Positions 33,775 through 42,416 of a stretch of 64,000 bases of DNA are shown here, piece after piece. The DNA lies in NCBI GenBank assembly GCA_002437585.1, contig DJQM01000017.1, forward strand, positions 3,113-67,112. The letters run 5' to 3'. Source of the DNA: Clostridiales bacterium UBA6386. Its GTDB lineage: Bacteria > Bacillota > Clostridia > Oscillospirales > Oscillospiraceae. Position numbers and translations under genes: made by a program. Each line of letters starts with the position of its first letter. Within the stretch, counting starts at the first letter, position 1. The notes below the pieces were generated by a model. That model searched no databases. It saw only the letters and a list, made by a program, of their open reading frames with translations, and was not told the DNA's origin.

Positions 33775-34662
33775 TTACCTCTTCTTCAAAATCTGTACCA
33801 GAGAGTGGAGCCACCGGCAAGGGGGCACCAGGAGTTTGGGCATTCCGATATACCGGGCGATCTGGGCATCCGTGCAGCGATCCATGGCATCGGTTGCGTA
33901 GCCGTACCACAGGGTCAGCTTATTCCAGAGGGAATAGTGGAGGAACTGCGCCTTCTGCCGGAAGAACAGCCCAGTCCCCTGGGGATTTTCCAGAAACACC
34001 CGGTAGCCCGCCCGGGTCAGACCATCGTCCTTGTATTCCCAGATCCAGATGATATCGTTGTAAAAGCGCATTTTATAGCCGTCGTTCGCCATTTTGTCCC
34101 AGGTCACCGCCTCCGTCAGGAACTTCTCCCCGGGAAATTCCGGGTAGAGATACTTCCGGTGAATTTCCGTATAGAACACGAAAGCTCGCTCCCCGTCCAC
34201 CTGGTCATAACGATCCAGGGCAGTACCGTCCAGGTATCCTCCGGGGAACAGGCGGTTGGGGGTTTCTGTTGGGGTAGTGCCCCGGTTTCCCACATAGCCG
34301 CAGAAATGGCCGTCCGGGGGAAGCTCCTTATCCCAGCGAATCACCTTCTCGATGGCGTCGTCCGTCAGGTAGTCGTCAGAATCCACGGTGAAGAACAGGC
34401 GGCCGTCCGCTTCCTTCAGCCCCCGGTTGATGGCTCGGCACTTGCCGCCGTTTTCCTGGTAGATATAGCGGATGGGAAAGGGGTTTTCCTCCCCCTGCCA
34501 GGAAGCCACCAGGGACTTCGTGTCGTCGGCAGAGCCATCGTCCACGATGAGCCACTCAAAGTTCCTACAGGTCTGACGCTGCAAGGAATGGTAAAGCTGT
34601 CCCAGAATGTAGGCTCGGTTGTAGGTGGGGGTAAATACGGTCACGGGATAGGAAAATTCCAT
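33775..34662 (-). CDS. GT2-family glycosyltransferase (distinct subgroup)
   Basis: 295 residues. V-F-T-P-T-Y-N-R-A-Y, L-I-V-D-D-G-S-A-D-D-T and F-T-V-D-S-D-D-Y mark GT2, but the P-T-Y-N-R start and the fused L-P-P-D-G-H-F-C-G-Y-V-G segment set it apart from the other paralogues; similar proteins often act in capsule and teichoic acid loci. GAGGTG precedes ATG 34662. Four bases separate it from the permease gene. Confidence 0.85.
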   Translation of the reverse strand: MEFSYPVTVFTPTYNRAYILGQLYHSLQRQTCRNFEWLIVDDGSADDTKSLVASWQGEENPFPIRYIYQENGGKCRAINRGLKEADGRLFFTVDSDDYLTDDAIEKVIRWDKELPPDGHFCGYVGNRGTTPTETPNRLFPGGYLDGTALDRYDQVDGERAFVFYTEIHRKYLYPEFPGEKFLTEAVTWDKMANDGYKMRFYNDIIWIWEYKDDGLTRAGYRVFLENPQGTGLFFRQKAQFLHYSLWNKLTLWYGYATDAMDRCTDAQIARYIGMPKLLVPPCRWLHSLVQILKKR

Positions 34663-34670
34663 AATTCACC

Positions 34671-35654
34671 TCAGTTCAGCACATGAATGCGGATGAGAAA
34701 GTTCAGAAGCTTTGCGGTACCCTCCAGGTTCTTTTGCGCGGCCTTCAGCAGCCACCGCCGTTTGATGCCCAGGTCTTCCGGGATTTCCAGAGGGGTCGTC
34801 AGAGCCGCCGCGCCGCCGATTTTCTGACGGGCGACGGTCATTTCCTCCAGGGATAGGCTTTTCAGGCAGCCCTGCATGGAAAACAGGCAGGTAAGCAGCA
34901 AATCACGCTTGGCTTCCGCCACCAGGCCGGGAAAACGCTTCTGGAAATAGGCCAGCCGCTGCGTCTTGGCATCCAGCCCCTGGAGGCGGCGCAGAGAATA
35001 GGGCTTGTGCATGGCACTGCCCGGAGTCTGCCGGTAGGCGTACATGCAGGCATCGGAATGGGCAAGCCTTTTGGCATTGCCGATGACCCGGTAGGTGAAA
35101 AACTCGTCGTCAATGAGGTTTCCCTCCGGGAAGCGGATATCGCCGACGGTTTCCGCCCGGTAGAGCTTGTTGGGGGGTGTCTGGCGGAACATTTCGTCCC
35201 GGATGTGCAGCCGGAGAGCTTCCTGGGTATCGCAGACAAGGACGTTCGCCCCGGTTCCGTCGGTCATAGGAAGATCGTCAGAATCCGTTTCGCCGATGAC
35301 GCACTCGGCAATGCCCACGTCCTCCGTCATCAGGCCGGAAAGATAATGATAAAAATTGGGGTGAAGGTAATCGTCGCTGTCCACGAAGCCGATGAGGCTC
35401 CCTTTCGCTTCGTCCAAGGCGGTGTTCCGAGCCGCGCCAGCACCGGCGTTGGCCTTGTGGATCACCCGGATCCGGCTGTCCCGGCCTGCCCACCGGTCGC
35501 AGATGGCACCGCTTGCATCCGGGGAGCCGTCGTCCACCAGAAGAATTTCCAGGTTTTCATAGGTCTGGCCGGTGATGGAGGTCAGACACCGATCCAGGTA
35601 TTTTTCCACCCGGTATACCGGGACAATGACCGTAATCAGGGGAGGATTTTCCAT
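34671..35654 (-). CDS. GT2-family glycosyltransferase
   Basis: 327 residues with V-I-V-P-V-Y-R, L-V-D-D-G-S-P-D-A-S-G, N-A-G-A-G-A-A-R-N-T-A and F-V-D-S-D-D-Y, then D-D-E-F-F-T-Y-R in the acceptor half as in neighbouring members. AGAAGGAG precedes the ATG. Part of the run of GT2 genes in the downstream unit. Confidence 0.86.
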   Translation of the reverse strand: MENPPLITVIVPVYRVEKYLDRCLTSITGQTYENLEILLVDDGSPDASGAICDRWAGRDSRIRVIHKANAGAGAARNTALDEAKGSLIGFVDSDDYLHPNFYHYLSGLMTEDVGIAECVIGETDSDDLPMTDGTGANVLVCDTQEALRLHIRDEMFRQTPPNKLYRAETVGDIRFPEGNLIDDEFFTYRVIGNAKRLAHSDACMYAYRQTPGSAMHKPYSLRRLQGLDAKTQRLAYFQKRFPGLVAEAKRDLLLTCLFSMQGCLKSLSLEEMTVARQKIGGAAALTTPLEIPEDLGIKRRWLLKAAQKNLEGTAKLLNFLIRIHVLN

Positions 35655-35666
35655 ATTTTCTCCTTC

Positions 35667-36650
35667 TTAATGCTGCTGCTCCCGCTGGAATAGAGCCACA
35701 TAGGCTCCGTAGGCCAGGCGGAAGCTCCAGGGAGCATAGCAGATCATATTCGCAAGGATTCGATTCCGGGGAGATAAAAGCGAAAAGGTACTCTTTTCCG
35801 CCAGGAGCATCTGCCGCACCCGATGGCGAAATTCCGCATATTCCCCTCGCCTGGGGTGTACGTCCAGCTGAGCGTAGTTGAAAAGAAGATTGCGAAGAAG
35901 GGCCTGCCGACACATATCCTTCATGTCCGGGGCGCAGCGCTCCAGAAGCAGACGTCTCACCCGGATGGGATCAAAAATATAGGCTTCCGAAATGCCCTTG
36001 CAGGAGGCGGAATCTCCTCGCAGAAGGTAGTGGTAGGGGCAGATTCCCTCGAAAACCGCCGATTTTGCCCGGTCAAAGAGGTAATAATTCATCAGAAGGT
36101 CTTCGTTATAGCGGATGTCCCGGGGCATCCAGGAGGATAACCCCTCGAAAAGCGCCCGGCGGTACAGCTTGGTGCAGAGGCTCAGGCTGACCTCACGATT
36201 ATCCAGCAATTCCCGGAGTCCGGTGGCGTGATTCTGGGTGCGAAGCTTTCCCGATTGGTGGACGTATTCGATTCGTCCGTCCGGGAAGTGAATCTGGTGG
36301 CCGCAGTGGGAAATGTCCGCCCCGGTGGACTTGGCGTTTTCCAGCAGCCGGGCGTACATCGTCGGCTCCACCCAGTCGTCCCCATCCATAAAGCCAATCC
36401 AGTCCCCCGTGGCCGCCGCCGCGCCGGTGAGACGAGCGGAGGTGACACCGCCGTTTTCCTGGAAAATCCCCCGGATATTGGGGTGCTTTTCCATGTAATT
36501 CCGGATAACCTGGGCGGTTTCGTCCCGGGAGCCGTCGTCTACCACGACAATTTCCAGCTCCGGGTAGGTCTGGGCCAGGAGGCTATCGAGGCTTGCGCCC
36601 AGGTAGGGGGCTAAATTGTAGGCGGGGACAACCACGGAAATTCGCTCCAT
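35667..36650 (-). CDS. GT2-family glycosyltransferase
   Basis: 327 residues: V-V-V-P-A-Y-N-L-A-P-Y, V-V-D-D-G-S-R-D-E-T, N-G-G-V-T-S-A-R-L-T-G and F-M-D-G-D-D-W. The metal motif D-G-D-D and the L-T-G acceptor-loop are variants. ATG 36650 is chosen: GAAGGAGCG lies before it, one base after the stop of the preceding gene; ATG 36683 would overlap that gene by 32 bases. Confidence 0.85.
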   Translation of the reverse strand: MERISVVVPAYNLAPYLGASLDSLLAQTYPELEIVVVDDGSRDETAQVIRNYMEKHPNIRGIFQENGGVTSARLTGAAAATGDWIGFMDGDDWVEPTMYARLLENAKSTGADISHCGHQIHFPDGRIEYVHQSGKLRTQNHATGLRELLDNREVSLSLCTKLYRRALFEGLSSWMPRDIRYNEDLLMNYYLFDRAKSAVFEGICPYHYLLRGDSASCKGISEAYIFDPIRVRRLLLERCAPDMKDMCRQALLRNLLFNYAQLDVHPRRGEYAEFRHRVRQMLLAEKSTFSLLSPRNRILANMICYAPWSFRLAYGAYVALFQREQQH

Positions 36651-36651
36651 G

Positions 36652-37731
36652 CTACGCTCCTTCTGCCCGGTAGACCCGGACATAGCTTTCCGCCATGTGG
36701 GCGGAAGAGAATTTTTCGCTGGCTGTTTTCGCGGCCTGACCCAGGCGTACCCGCAGGGTCTCGTCTTCCAGAAGTTCTTCCGCCGCCTGGGCGACGCTTT
36801 CCGGGGCGCAGTCCGTCAGGATGGCACTTTCGCCGTCTTCCAGCATATCCGGCACGCCGCCGACCCTGCTTGCGACAATGGGAAGGCCGGTGCCCATGGC
36901 TTCGATCAGGGTCATGGGCATACCCTCATAAAGCGAGGGCAGCAGAAAAATGTCGGAATTTTGCAGATAGGGGTAGACGTTACTCTGGCTGCCCAGAAAG
37001 ACCACGCTGTCGGAAATGCCTAAAGTTTTTGCCAGAGCCTGGGTGGGCTCCAGAAGCTCCCCGTCCCCCAGCAGGTTCAGCCGGGTATGGGGGTGCTTTT
37101 TATGAATCAACGAGAAAGCCCGAAGGAGGCCATCGTGATTTTTTTGTTCGTTAAACCGGCCGATATGGGTAAGAGCCGCCGGATTTTGCAGATCATAGCT
37201 CTGCTTTTCCCGGCACCGGGACAAATCGATGCCGTTATAGATGACGGGGATTTTTGCAGGCGGCAGGCCGTAGAAGGCGGCGATGCTCTTTTGCACCTCC
37301 GGGCTCAGGGCCACGGGAGTGGACCAGCCGTGAGAAAAATAGAAGCCGTTGATAATCTTCTGCGCCCGCCCCTCGGCCTCCTTGTCCGCCACATTGTGGA
37401 CGGTATGGACACACCGGGGAACGCCTGCCAGCTTTACCGCCGCCACGGCGTACTTGATCGCATCCAGGTGGGTGTGAACCACGTCCGGCTTTTCCGCCAG
37501 CATGATTCTTTTCAGCTTGCCGACCATGGATACGTCCAACCCCAGCTTTTTATCCAGGTAGCGGATGTTCACCCCGGCCGCTTCCATCCGCCGGGAAATG
37601 GGCGTATGCTGGCCGTAAAGGCTCACCACCACCACCTGATGACCCAGAGCCGCCAGGGCGTAGGTAAGATTTTCGCACATGGTTTCCGCCCCGCCGAAGC
37701 AGAAATAGGGAATCACCTGCATGATTTTCAT
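36652..37731 (-). CDS. GT4-family glycosyltransferase (EpsF-like)
   Basis: 359 residues. GT-B features: Y-F-C-F-G-G-A-E-T-M acceptor loop, V-V-H-T-H-L-D, I-Y-N-G-I-D-L, H-I-G-R-F-N-E-Q-K-N-H, and E-G-M-P-M-T-L-I-E-A-M with the EX7E pair. Similar to EpsF-type transferases of Firmicutes exopolysaccharide operons. AAGGAG precedes the ATG. Confidence 0.88.
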   Translation of the reverse strand: MKIMQVIPYFCFGGAETMCENLTYALAALGHQVVVVSLYGQHTPISRRMEAAGVNIRYLDKKLGLDVSMVGKLKRIMLAEKPDVVHTHLDAIKYAVAAVKLAGVPRCVHTVHNVADKEAEGRAQKIINGFYFSHGWSTPVALSPEVQKSIAAFYGLPPAKIPVIYNGIDLSRCREKQSYDLQNPAALTHIGRFNEQKNHDGLLRAFSLIHKKHPHTRLNLLGDGELLEPTQALAKTLGISDSVVFLGSQSNVYPYLQNSDIFLLPSLYEGMPMTLIEAMGTGLPIVASRVGGVPDMLEDGESAILTDCAPESVAQAAEELLEDETLRVRLGQAAKTASEKFSSAHMAESYVRVYRAEGA

Positions 37732-37740
37732 AAAGACTCC

Positions 37741-38772
37741 TTATCGATAGGCGGACGCAATGGCTCGCTTGTAGGCTTCCCCGTCGTTGAGAGAATCGAA
37801 TGTTTTCCGGGCGTTTTCCGCCAAAAGCCGCCGGTGCTCCGGCTGGGTGAAAATTTTCAGCAGATCTTTCGCCATCTGCTCATCGTCCTCCGTCAGGTAG
37901 CCGCTGACACCGTCGGTGAGCAGATCCTTCATGCCGTCCGAGGGGGTGCTGACCACCGGGGTTCCCAGAGCCATGGCTTCCAAAGCGCACATGGGAGTAC
38001 CCTCCCACCGGGAGGTGAGGATCATAGCCTTACTATCCGCCACCATCTTGATGGGGTTGGGCTGGAAGCCCAGGAAACGCACCGTGTCTTCCAGCTTCAG
38101 CTCCTTGCACAGCTCTTTCAGCTCGTCTTCCAGCTCGCCGGTGCCCACAATGGCCACGCGCAAATCTGGCTTATCTTGCTTCAGTCGGGCGCACAGCCGC
38201 AGAAGCCGCTGGGGGTTCTTCTGGTAGGTCAGGCGGCCTACATAGATCAGGTCATAGTCATAGGTGTTGGTGTCCTGAGAGAGCTTGGCGTAGATTTCGT
38301 CGGTGTCGATCACATTATAGAGAACGCTGCTCTTTCCCGCAAACAGCTTATGAAAGGCGTAGCCCTCAAAGGAGCTTTGGGACACCCAAAAAATGTGCTT
38401 CGCCCGGAAGCCTGCCAGCAGATAGCCAACGGTTTTTGGGGACAGGCCACGGGCATCGTAGGCGTTGTTGTGGATGTGGGAAACCAGGGGGATTTTCCCG
38501 CAGCACAGGGCGGAAAAGAAGCCGGCACGCATGTCGTGGGCGTGAATCAGGTCTGGCTTCTGCTCCCGGATGACCCGGCTCAGCTCGGAAACGCTCATGG
38601 TTTTCATGGGAAGGTAGGTAACACCCTGACCCTCCAGCATCCCGCGGACGATGTCGCTTTCCGGGCTGCAATAGACCATGTCGATTTCGCCCGCAAAGGC
38701 GTGGATGATCTGGCAGACCACCTTCTCCGCGCCGGAATAGATCCGGGAGTTCAGAACGTGCATCACTTTCAT
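37741..38772 (-). CDS. GT4-family glycosyltransferase
   Basis: 343 residues. S-R-I-Y-S-G-A-E-K-V acceptor loop, H-A-H-D-M-R-A-G-F, Y-V-G-R-L-T-Y-Q-K-N, and W-E-G-T-P-M-C-A-L-E-A-M with the donor-site Glu pair. The start ATG 38772 overlaps the stop of the deacetylase gene by four bases, so the two are translationally coupled and may act one after the other. Confidence 0.87.
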   Translation of the reverse strand: MKVMHVLNSRIYSGAEKVVCQIIHAFAGEIDMVYCSPESDIVRGMLEGQGVTYLPMKTMSVSELSRVIREQKPDLIHAHDMRAGFFSALCCGKIPLVSHIHNNAYDARGLSPKTVGYLLAGFRAKHIFWVSQSSFEGYAFHKLFAGKSSVLYNVIDTDEIYAKLSQDTNTYDYDLIYVGRLTYQKNPQRLLRLCARLKQDKPDLRVAIVGTGELEDELKELCKELKLEDTVRFLGFQPNPIKMVADSKAMILTSRWEGTPMCALEAMALGTPVVSTPSDGMKDLLTDGVSGYLTEDDEQMAKDLLKIFTQPEHRRLLAENARKTFDSLNDGEAYKRAIASAYR

Positions 38773-39737
38773 AACTGTCCCTCTTTTTCCAGAAGCGCAG
38801 CGGCCTCGCCCATGTTAAGGCTCATCATTCCGTAGGTCTTTTGCAGCCGGGTGAAGTAGGCAAAGATTTCCTCCAGCTGCCGCAAATGAGCCTGGGTGTC
38901 CACGCCGATGTTGTGGGGATGCCACCACAGATGGAAGGTCAGGCCGTTCTTCGCCGCGTGGAGCATCTGCGCCTTGATTCTGCGAAGCTTCAGCCCCTCT
39001 AAAAAGGCAAGAGGACGCAAAATGGGCTTGTACATCCTAGAGCCGGTCAGATTCCAGATGCCCCCCTCGTTTTTGGGGGTGTAGCCCCCCTGACCGGTCA
39101 GGGGCAGGTACACGTCCAGCAGGCGCAGAGCCCGAAGGAGGGGACGGAAGCGGATTTTTTTGTGAATCCAGTCGTTTTCCTCGTCCCGGTAGGCGGTGAA
39201 GCCCGCCTGACGGAGAACCCGGGTGTATTCCGGCTCGCACTGGTTCCGGGGCAAAATCACGGAGGTAAGGTCAAAGCCCTTGGCTCTGGCGATGGCCTTT
39301 GCCGCCGCCATGTCCTGGGCGAACTGGGTCGGGGTCTGACCCGGCTCCCGGCAATAATAGTGGCTGAAGGTGTGGCTTCCCACCTCCTGACCCGGAGTTT
39401 GGGCGATGGTCTGAAGCAAAGACGGGGCAAAGAAGCAAGGGGCTTCCTTCTCGTCCTCCCCTACCCCCGCAAGATAGTCATAGGGGGCAATTTTCGGATT
39501 GCGGTAGGTTGGCTTTTCGGCGGGGCAGAATTTTATAAGCTCTGCCTTGGATTCCGCGAACAGAAAGCCCACCGCCGCCCAGGTGGCGTGAATGCCGTAC
39601 TTCTGAAAAAGTGCCAGAAGCTGGGGGATTGCTTTCCGGCCTCCCAGCACATGAGCCTGGTAGGCTTCCAATGGGCACACGTCCAGCATGCCCCAGAACA
39701 GCTCAAAATCCAGAGATACGATCAGCGTTCCCGGCAT
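38769..39737 (-). CDS. Polysaccharide deacetylase-family protein (CE4/NodB-like)
   Basis: 322 residues. S-L-D-F-E (residues about 8-12) is the first metal/catalytic Asp motif and G-S-H-T-F-S-H-Y-Y gives the two zinc-binding His; G-I-H-A-T-W-A-A-V-G is the usual following strand. These enzymes remove N-acetyl groups from HexNAc in surface polymers. No signal peptide is present, so it would act in the cytosol on lipid-linked or nucleotide-linked intermediates. That fits de-acetylation of FucNAc-type or GlcNAc residues before export (inference). Confidence 0.8.
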   Translation of the reverse strand: MPGTLIVSLDFELFWGMLDVCPLEAYQAHVLGGRKAIPQLLALFQKYGIHATWAAVGFLFAESKAELIKFCPAEKPTYRNPKIAPYDYLAGVGEDEKEAPCFFAPSLLQTIAQTPGQEVGSHTFSHYYCREPGQTPTQFAQDMAAAKAIARAKGFDLTSVILPRNQCEPEYTRVLRQAGFTAYRDEENDWIHKKIRFRPLLRALRLLDVYLPLTGQGGYTPKNEGGIWNLTGSRMYKPILRPLAFLEGLKLRRIKAQMLHAAKNGLTFHLWWHPHNIGVDTQAHLRQLEEIFAYFTRLQKTYGMMSLNMGEAAALLEKEGQL

Positions 39738-39738
39738 G

Positions 39739-40878
39739 TCATCGCCCCCCTTCCCCGAAGTAAATTTTTCTCATCTGTGCGTGGACGGTTTTCTCGTCGA
39801 AAAGCTCTGCCCGGATCTGGGCAGCTTGCCCCAGCCGCTTCCGGAAGGCAGGGTCGGCGTACAGACGCAGAATGGCCTGGCTCAGAGCCTCCGGAGTATT
39901 TTCACAGAACAGGCCGGAAACGCCGTCCTCAATCAGGTCGGTATTGCCCCGGATTCTGGTGCAGACGATGGGCATACCGCTGCTCATGGCCTCCATCAGA
40001 GCCACAGACAGTCCCTCCCGGAAGGACATGAAGGCGAACAGGTCGCAGCTACGGTACAGCTCCGGCGCGTCCGATCGATAGCCCAGGAAATGGACGTGGT
40101 CGGAAATGCCCAGCTCCTTCGCGCTGGCCTCCAAGGACGGCCGCATTTCCCCCCGACCTACGATCAGGTAGTGGATTCGGGCAAATTCCGGCTTGTCTTT
40201 CAGGGCGGCCAGAGCCCGCAGGACGGTAATATGATTTTTATTGGCGGTCATTTCCGCCACGGTGAGCATCAGAAAATCTTCCTCGGAAAAGCCCAGGGAC
40301 TGCCGCTTGGCTGCCACGTCCAGGGACAGATTCCGGAATTTTCCCGTGGGAATGCCCACCCCGGGGACGTATTCAATACGCTTGGCCGGAAGACGCTTTT
40401 TAGCCCGGGCGTAGTCCTCCCGGTTAATGGTAATGAGCACGTCCGTCACCGGAGCCAGCAGCCGCTCCGGCGGGTAGAACAGCAGCCAGTTTTTCAGCGG
40501 CGCGCCGGTAAAAAAGTGAAAGCCATGGGCGGTATAGATCACACGGGTGCCATGCTTTCTGGCGTCCCTGGCGGCAAGGCGGGCGATCAAGGCCCCCACC
40601 GGAGTGTGGCAGTGGATGATGTCGTAGCACTCCGAATCGATGATTTTTTTCAGCATCCGATAGGCGGTGACATTTTTCGGCTTCCAGGGCAGCCGCTCAA
40701 AGGGAATATCGTAAAAGTGATCGCAGTAAGGAATCCGGCAATCCGCCGGGTCTTCATAGTCGTTCCGGGAGGCCACCGCCGTTTCCCAGCCCGCGTCCTG
40801 GAACATCTTCAGGTATGGCAGATGGAACTGCATGATGTGGGTTTTCACCACCGTGGCAACAAACAGCACCTTTTTCAT
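39739..40878 (-). CDS. GT4-family glycosyltransferase (EpsD-like), first gene of the downstream unit
   Basis: 379 residues. F-V-A-T-V-V-K-T-H-I at the N-terminus, H-C-H-T-P-V-G-A, Y-T-A-H-G-F-H-F-F, V-A-E-M-T-A-N-K-N-H and F-R-E-G-L-S-V-A-L-M-E-A-M are typical of the EpsD group. GGGAGGG precedes ATG 40878; the longer frame to 41013 runs across a promoter and terminator and is rejected. Only 62 bases separate the ATG from the -10 box, so this is the promoter-proximal gene. Confidence 0.88.
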   Translation of the reverse strand: MKKVLFVATVVKTHIMQFHLPYLKMFQDAGWETAVASRNDYEDPADCRIPYCDHFYDIPFERLPWKPKNVTAYRMLKKIIDSECYDIIHCHTPVGALIARLAARDARKHGTRVIYTAHGFHFFTGAPLKNWLLFYPPERLLAPVTDVLITINREDYARAKKRLPAKRIEYVPGVGIPTGKFRNLSLDVAAKRQSLGFSEEDFLMLTVAEMTANKNHITVLRALAALKDKPEFARIHYLIVGRGEMRPSLEASAKELGISDHVHFLGYRSDAPELYRSCDLFAFMSFREGLSVALMEAMSSGMPIVCTRIRGNTDLIEDGVSGLFCENTPEALSQAILRLYADPAFRKRLGQAAQIRAELFDEKTVHAQMRKIYFGEGGR

Positions 40879-40943
40879 CCGGCTTCCCTCCCGTTCTGAC
40901 CCCGCCGCCTTTTCCGGCGGAAAATGGTCACAATTCCGGTTGT

Positions 40944-40972
40944 ATTGTACACCTTTTTCCGATAAAATGCAA
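40944..40972 (-). promoter_or_regulatory. Internal promoter of the downstream glycan unit
   Basis: On the minus strand TTGCAT (40972-40967), a 17-base spacer and TACAAT (40949-40944), start near 40937. It follows directly after a terminator, so twelve glycosyltransferases, the deacetylase and the Wzm/Wzt pair can be expressed separately from the upstream half. Confidence 0.8.
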
Positions 40973-40979
40973 CCCTGAG

Positions 40980-41010
40980 AAAAAGTGCCTGAGCGGAAAT
41001 GCTCAGGCAC
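40980..41010 (-). terminator. Terminator of the upstream glycan unit
   Basis: GTGCCTGAGC (40985-40994) pairs perfectly with 41001-41010; on the minus strand a TTTTT tract follows. It lies 8 bases past the Wzx stop codon. Confidence 0.88.
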
Positions 41011-41018
41011 CAAATGAT

Positions 41019-42407
41019 TCAGATCAAAACCTTCCGCCTGCGGATGCGCAGAAGCTCAAAAATGCCGATGACGGCACCGCCAGACCATCGGGGAAGCCAC
41101 AGGTTCGGGGTCAGCAGCACCAGAGCCGCCACCGCCGCGAATATCAGGGTGTAGGAAAGCCACAGCTTCACCGGGAAGGGATAGTCCTTCCTCCCCAGAA
41201 GAAACCGGCAATAGCCATAGTGAAGAGCCAGCTGAACCCCGTGGGAGATCAGAGTGGCCACAGCCGCCCCGGCCATGCCGATTTTCAGGATGAACAGGTA
41301 ATTGAGTACCACGTTCACCAGCGACGAGGCGATGGTAACTCCCGCCGTCACCTTGGGCTTTTTGTGGTAATACTCAAAATTCACCGGGAAGGTACACAGG
41401 AAATTCAGATAGTACCCGGCCACAAACAGCGGGATGAGCTTGGTGGCATCCCAGTAGGCACTCGGCACATACACATGGTACACCTCCGGTGCCAGCAGGA
41501 GGAAGCCGCAGGAAAGCACCGTGAAAACCTCCAGAAAATTCCGGGATTTGCCCAGCACCGCATCCAGCTTTCCCTGCTTGAATTCGTCGAAAAAGAAGGG
41601 GCACCAGGTGTTATTCAGGGCGGTGAACAGGACGAACAGGAAGTTGCTCAGAGTCAATGCGCTGCTGTAGTGGCCCACCGTGGCCAGATCCAGCATGTGC
41701 TGAAGCATCAGCTGATCGCTCTGGCCCAGAATCAGGTCCGTCAGGTTGTGGAAAACCGCCGGAATCGCCAAAAGGACGCAGAATTTCCAATAATCCTTCC
41801 GATAAAAGGTCTTGCCCTGAAGAAGAATCCAGGCGCAGATGGGAAGGCCCAGAATCCCATAGGAAGCGGCGTTGGCAACCACCCGGCCATAGTACCGGAT
41901 ATCCGGCGGCAGACGAAGCACCAGCGCCACCGCCAGAAGCAAGGGGACAATGGAAACCGTCAGCGACAGCAGCAGATTCCAGCCCGCCCGGTACTCATAG
42001 ACATTCTTGATGTGCAGGAAATTGACGCAGAAGGTGCCGAAGGCCTGAAGCAGCATCAGGCACACCAGTGCCCTGTCCAGCTGTAAAATCCTCGCGATCG
42101 GGGACAGGAAAATCAGCACGAACCCGGCGCAGACCGAAAAGGTCAGCACCGACAAGCCCATGGCCGCGGACTGATACCGCTTCTGTTCTTCCTCCGGGTA
42201 CTCTACCCTGGCGTTGACCAGGGTGGCCTGGGTTTGCAGGGTGAACACCACCGTCAGGATGCTGACCCAGATGTTGTAGATTTTCAGAGCACCGTAGCCG
42301 CTGTCCCCCAGAAGCCGGGAGAACAGGGGGCCGGTGATGATGGAAATGCCATTGAGCAGCACCGTGCTGAAAATATTAAAAAAAGCAACGCGATTTCGTT
42401 TTTTCAT
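41019..42407 (-). CDS. Wzx-type oligosaccharide flippase (MOP superfamily)
   Basis: 462 residues with about 12-14 hydrophobic helices across the full length. The start R-N-R-V-A-F-F-N-I-F-S-T-V-L-L-N and the central N-N-T-W-C-P-F-F-F region are typical of the polysaccharide transport family. It would flip undecaprenyl-linked repeat units from the inner to the outer face for polymerisation by Wzy. Last gene before the internal terminator. The Shine-Dalgarno is weak (GGAAACC). Confidence 0.88.
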   Translation of the reverse strand: MKKRNRVAFFNIFSTVLLNGISIITGPLFSRLLGDSGYGALKIYNIWVSILTVVFTLQTQATLVNARVEYPEEEQKRYQSAAMGLSVLTFSVCAGFVLIFLSPIARILQLDRALVCLMLLQAFGTFCVNFLHIKNVYEYRAGWNLLLSLTVSIVPLLLAVALVLRLPPDIRYYGRVVANAASYGILGLPICAWILLQGKTFYRKDYWKFCVLLAIPAVFHNLTDLILGQSDQLMLQHMLDLATVGHYSSALTLSNFLFVLFTALNNTWCPFFFDEFKQGKLDAVLGKSRNFLEVFTVLSCGFLLLAPEVYHVYVPSAYWDATKLIPLFVAGYYLNFLCTFPVNFEYYHKKPKVTAGVTIASSLVNVVLNYLFILKIGMAGAAVATLISHGVQLALHYGYCRFLLGRKDYPFPVKLWLSYTLIFAAVAALVLLTPNLWLPRWSGGAVIGIFELLRIRRRKVLI

Positions 42408-42416
42408 GGTGGTTTC

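Noticed and set aside
40879..41013. N-terminal extension of the EpsD-like GT to 41013
   Set aside because: It would translate through the Wzx terminator and the -35/-10 boxes; the start at 40878 has a good RBS and begins the conserved fold.
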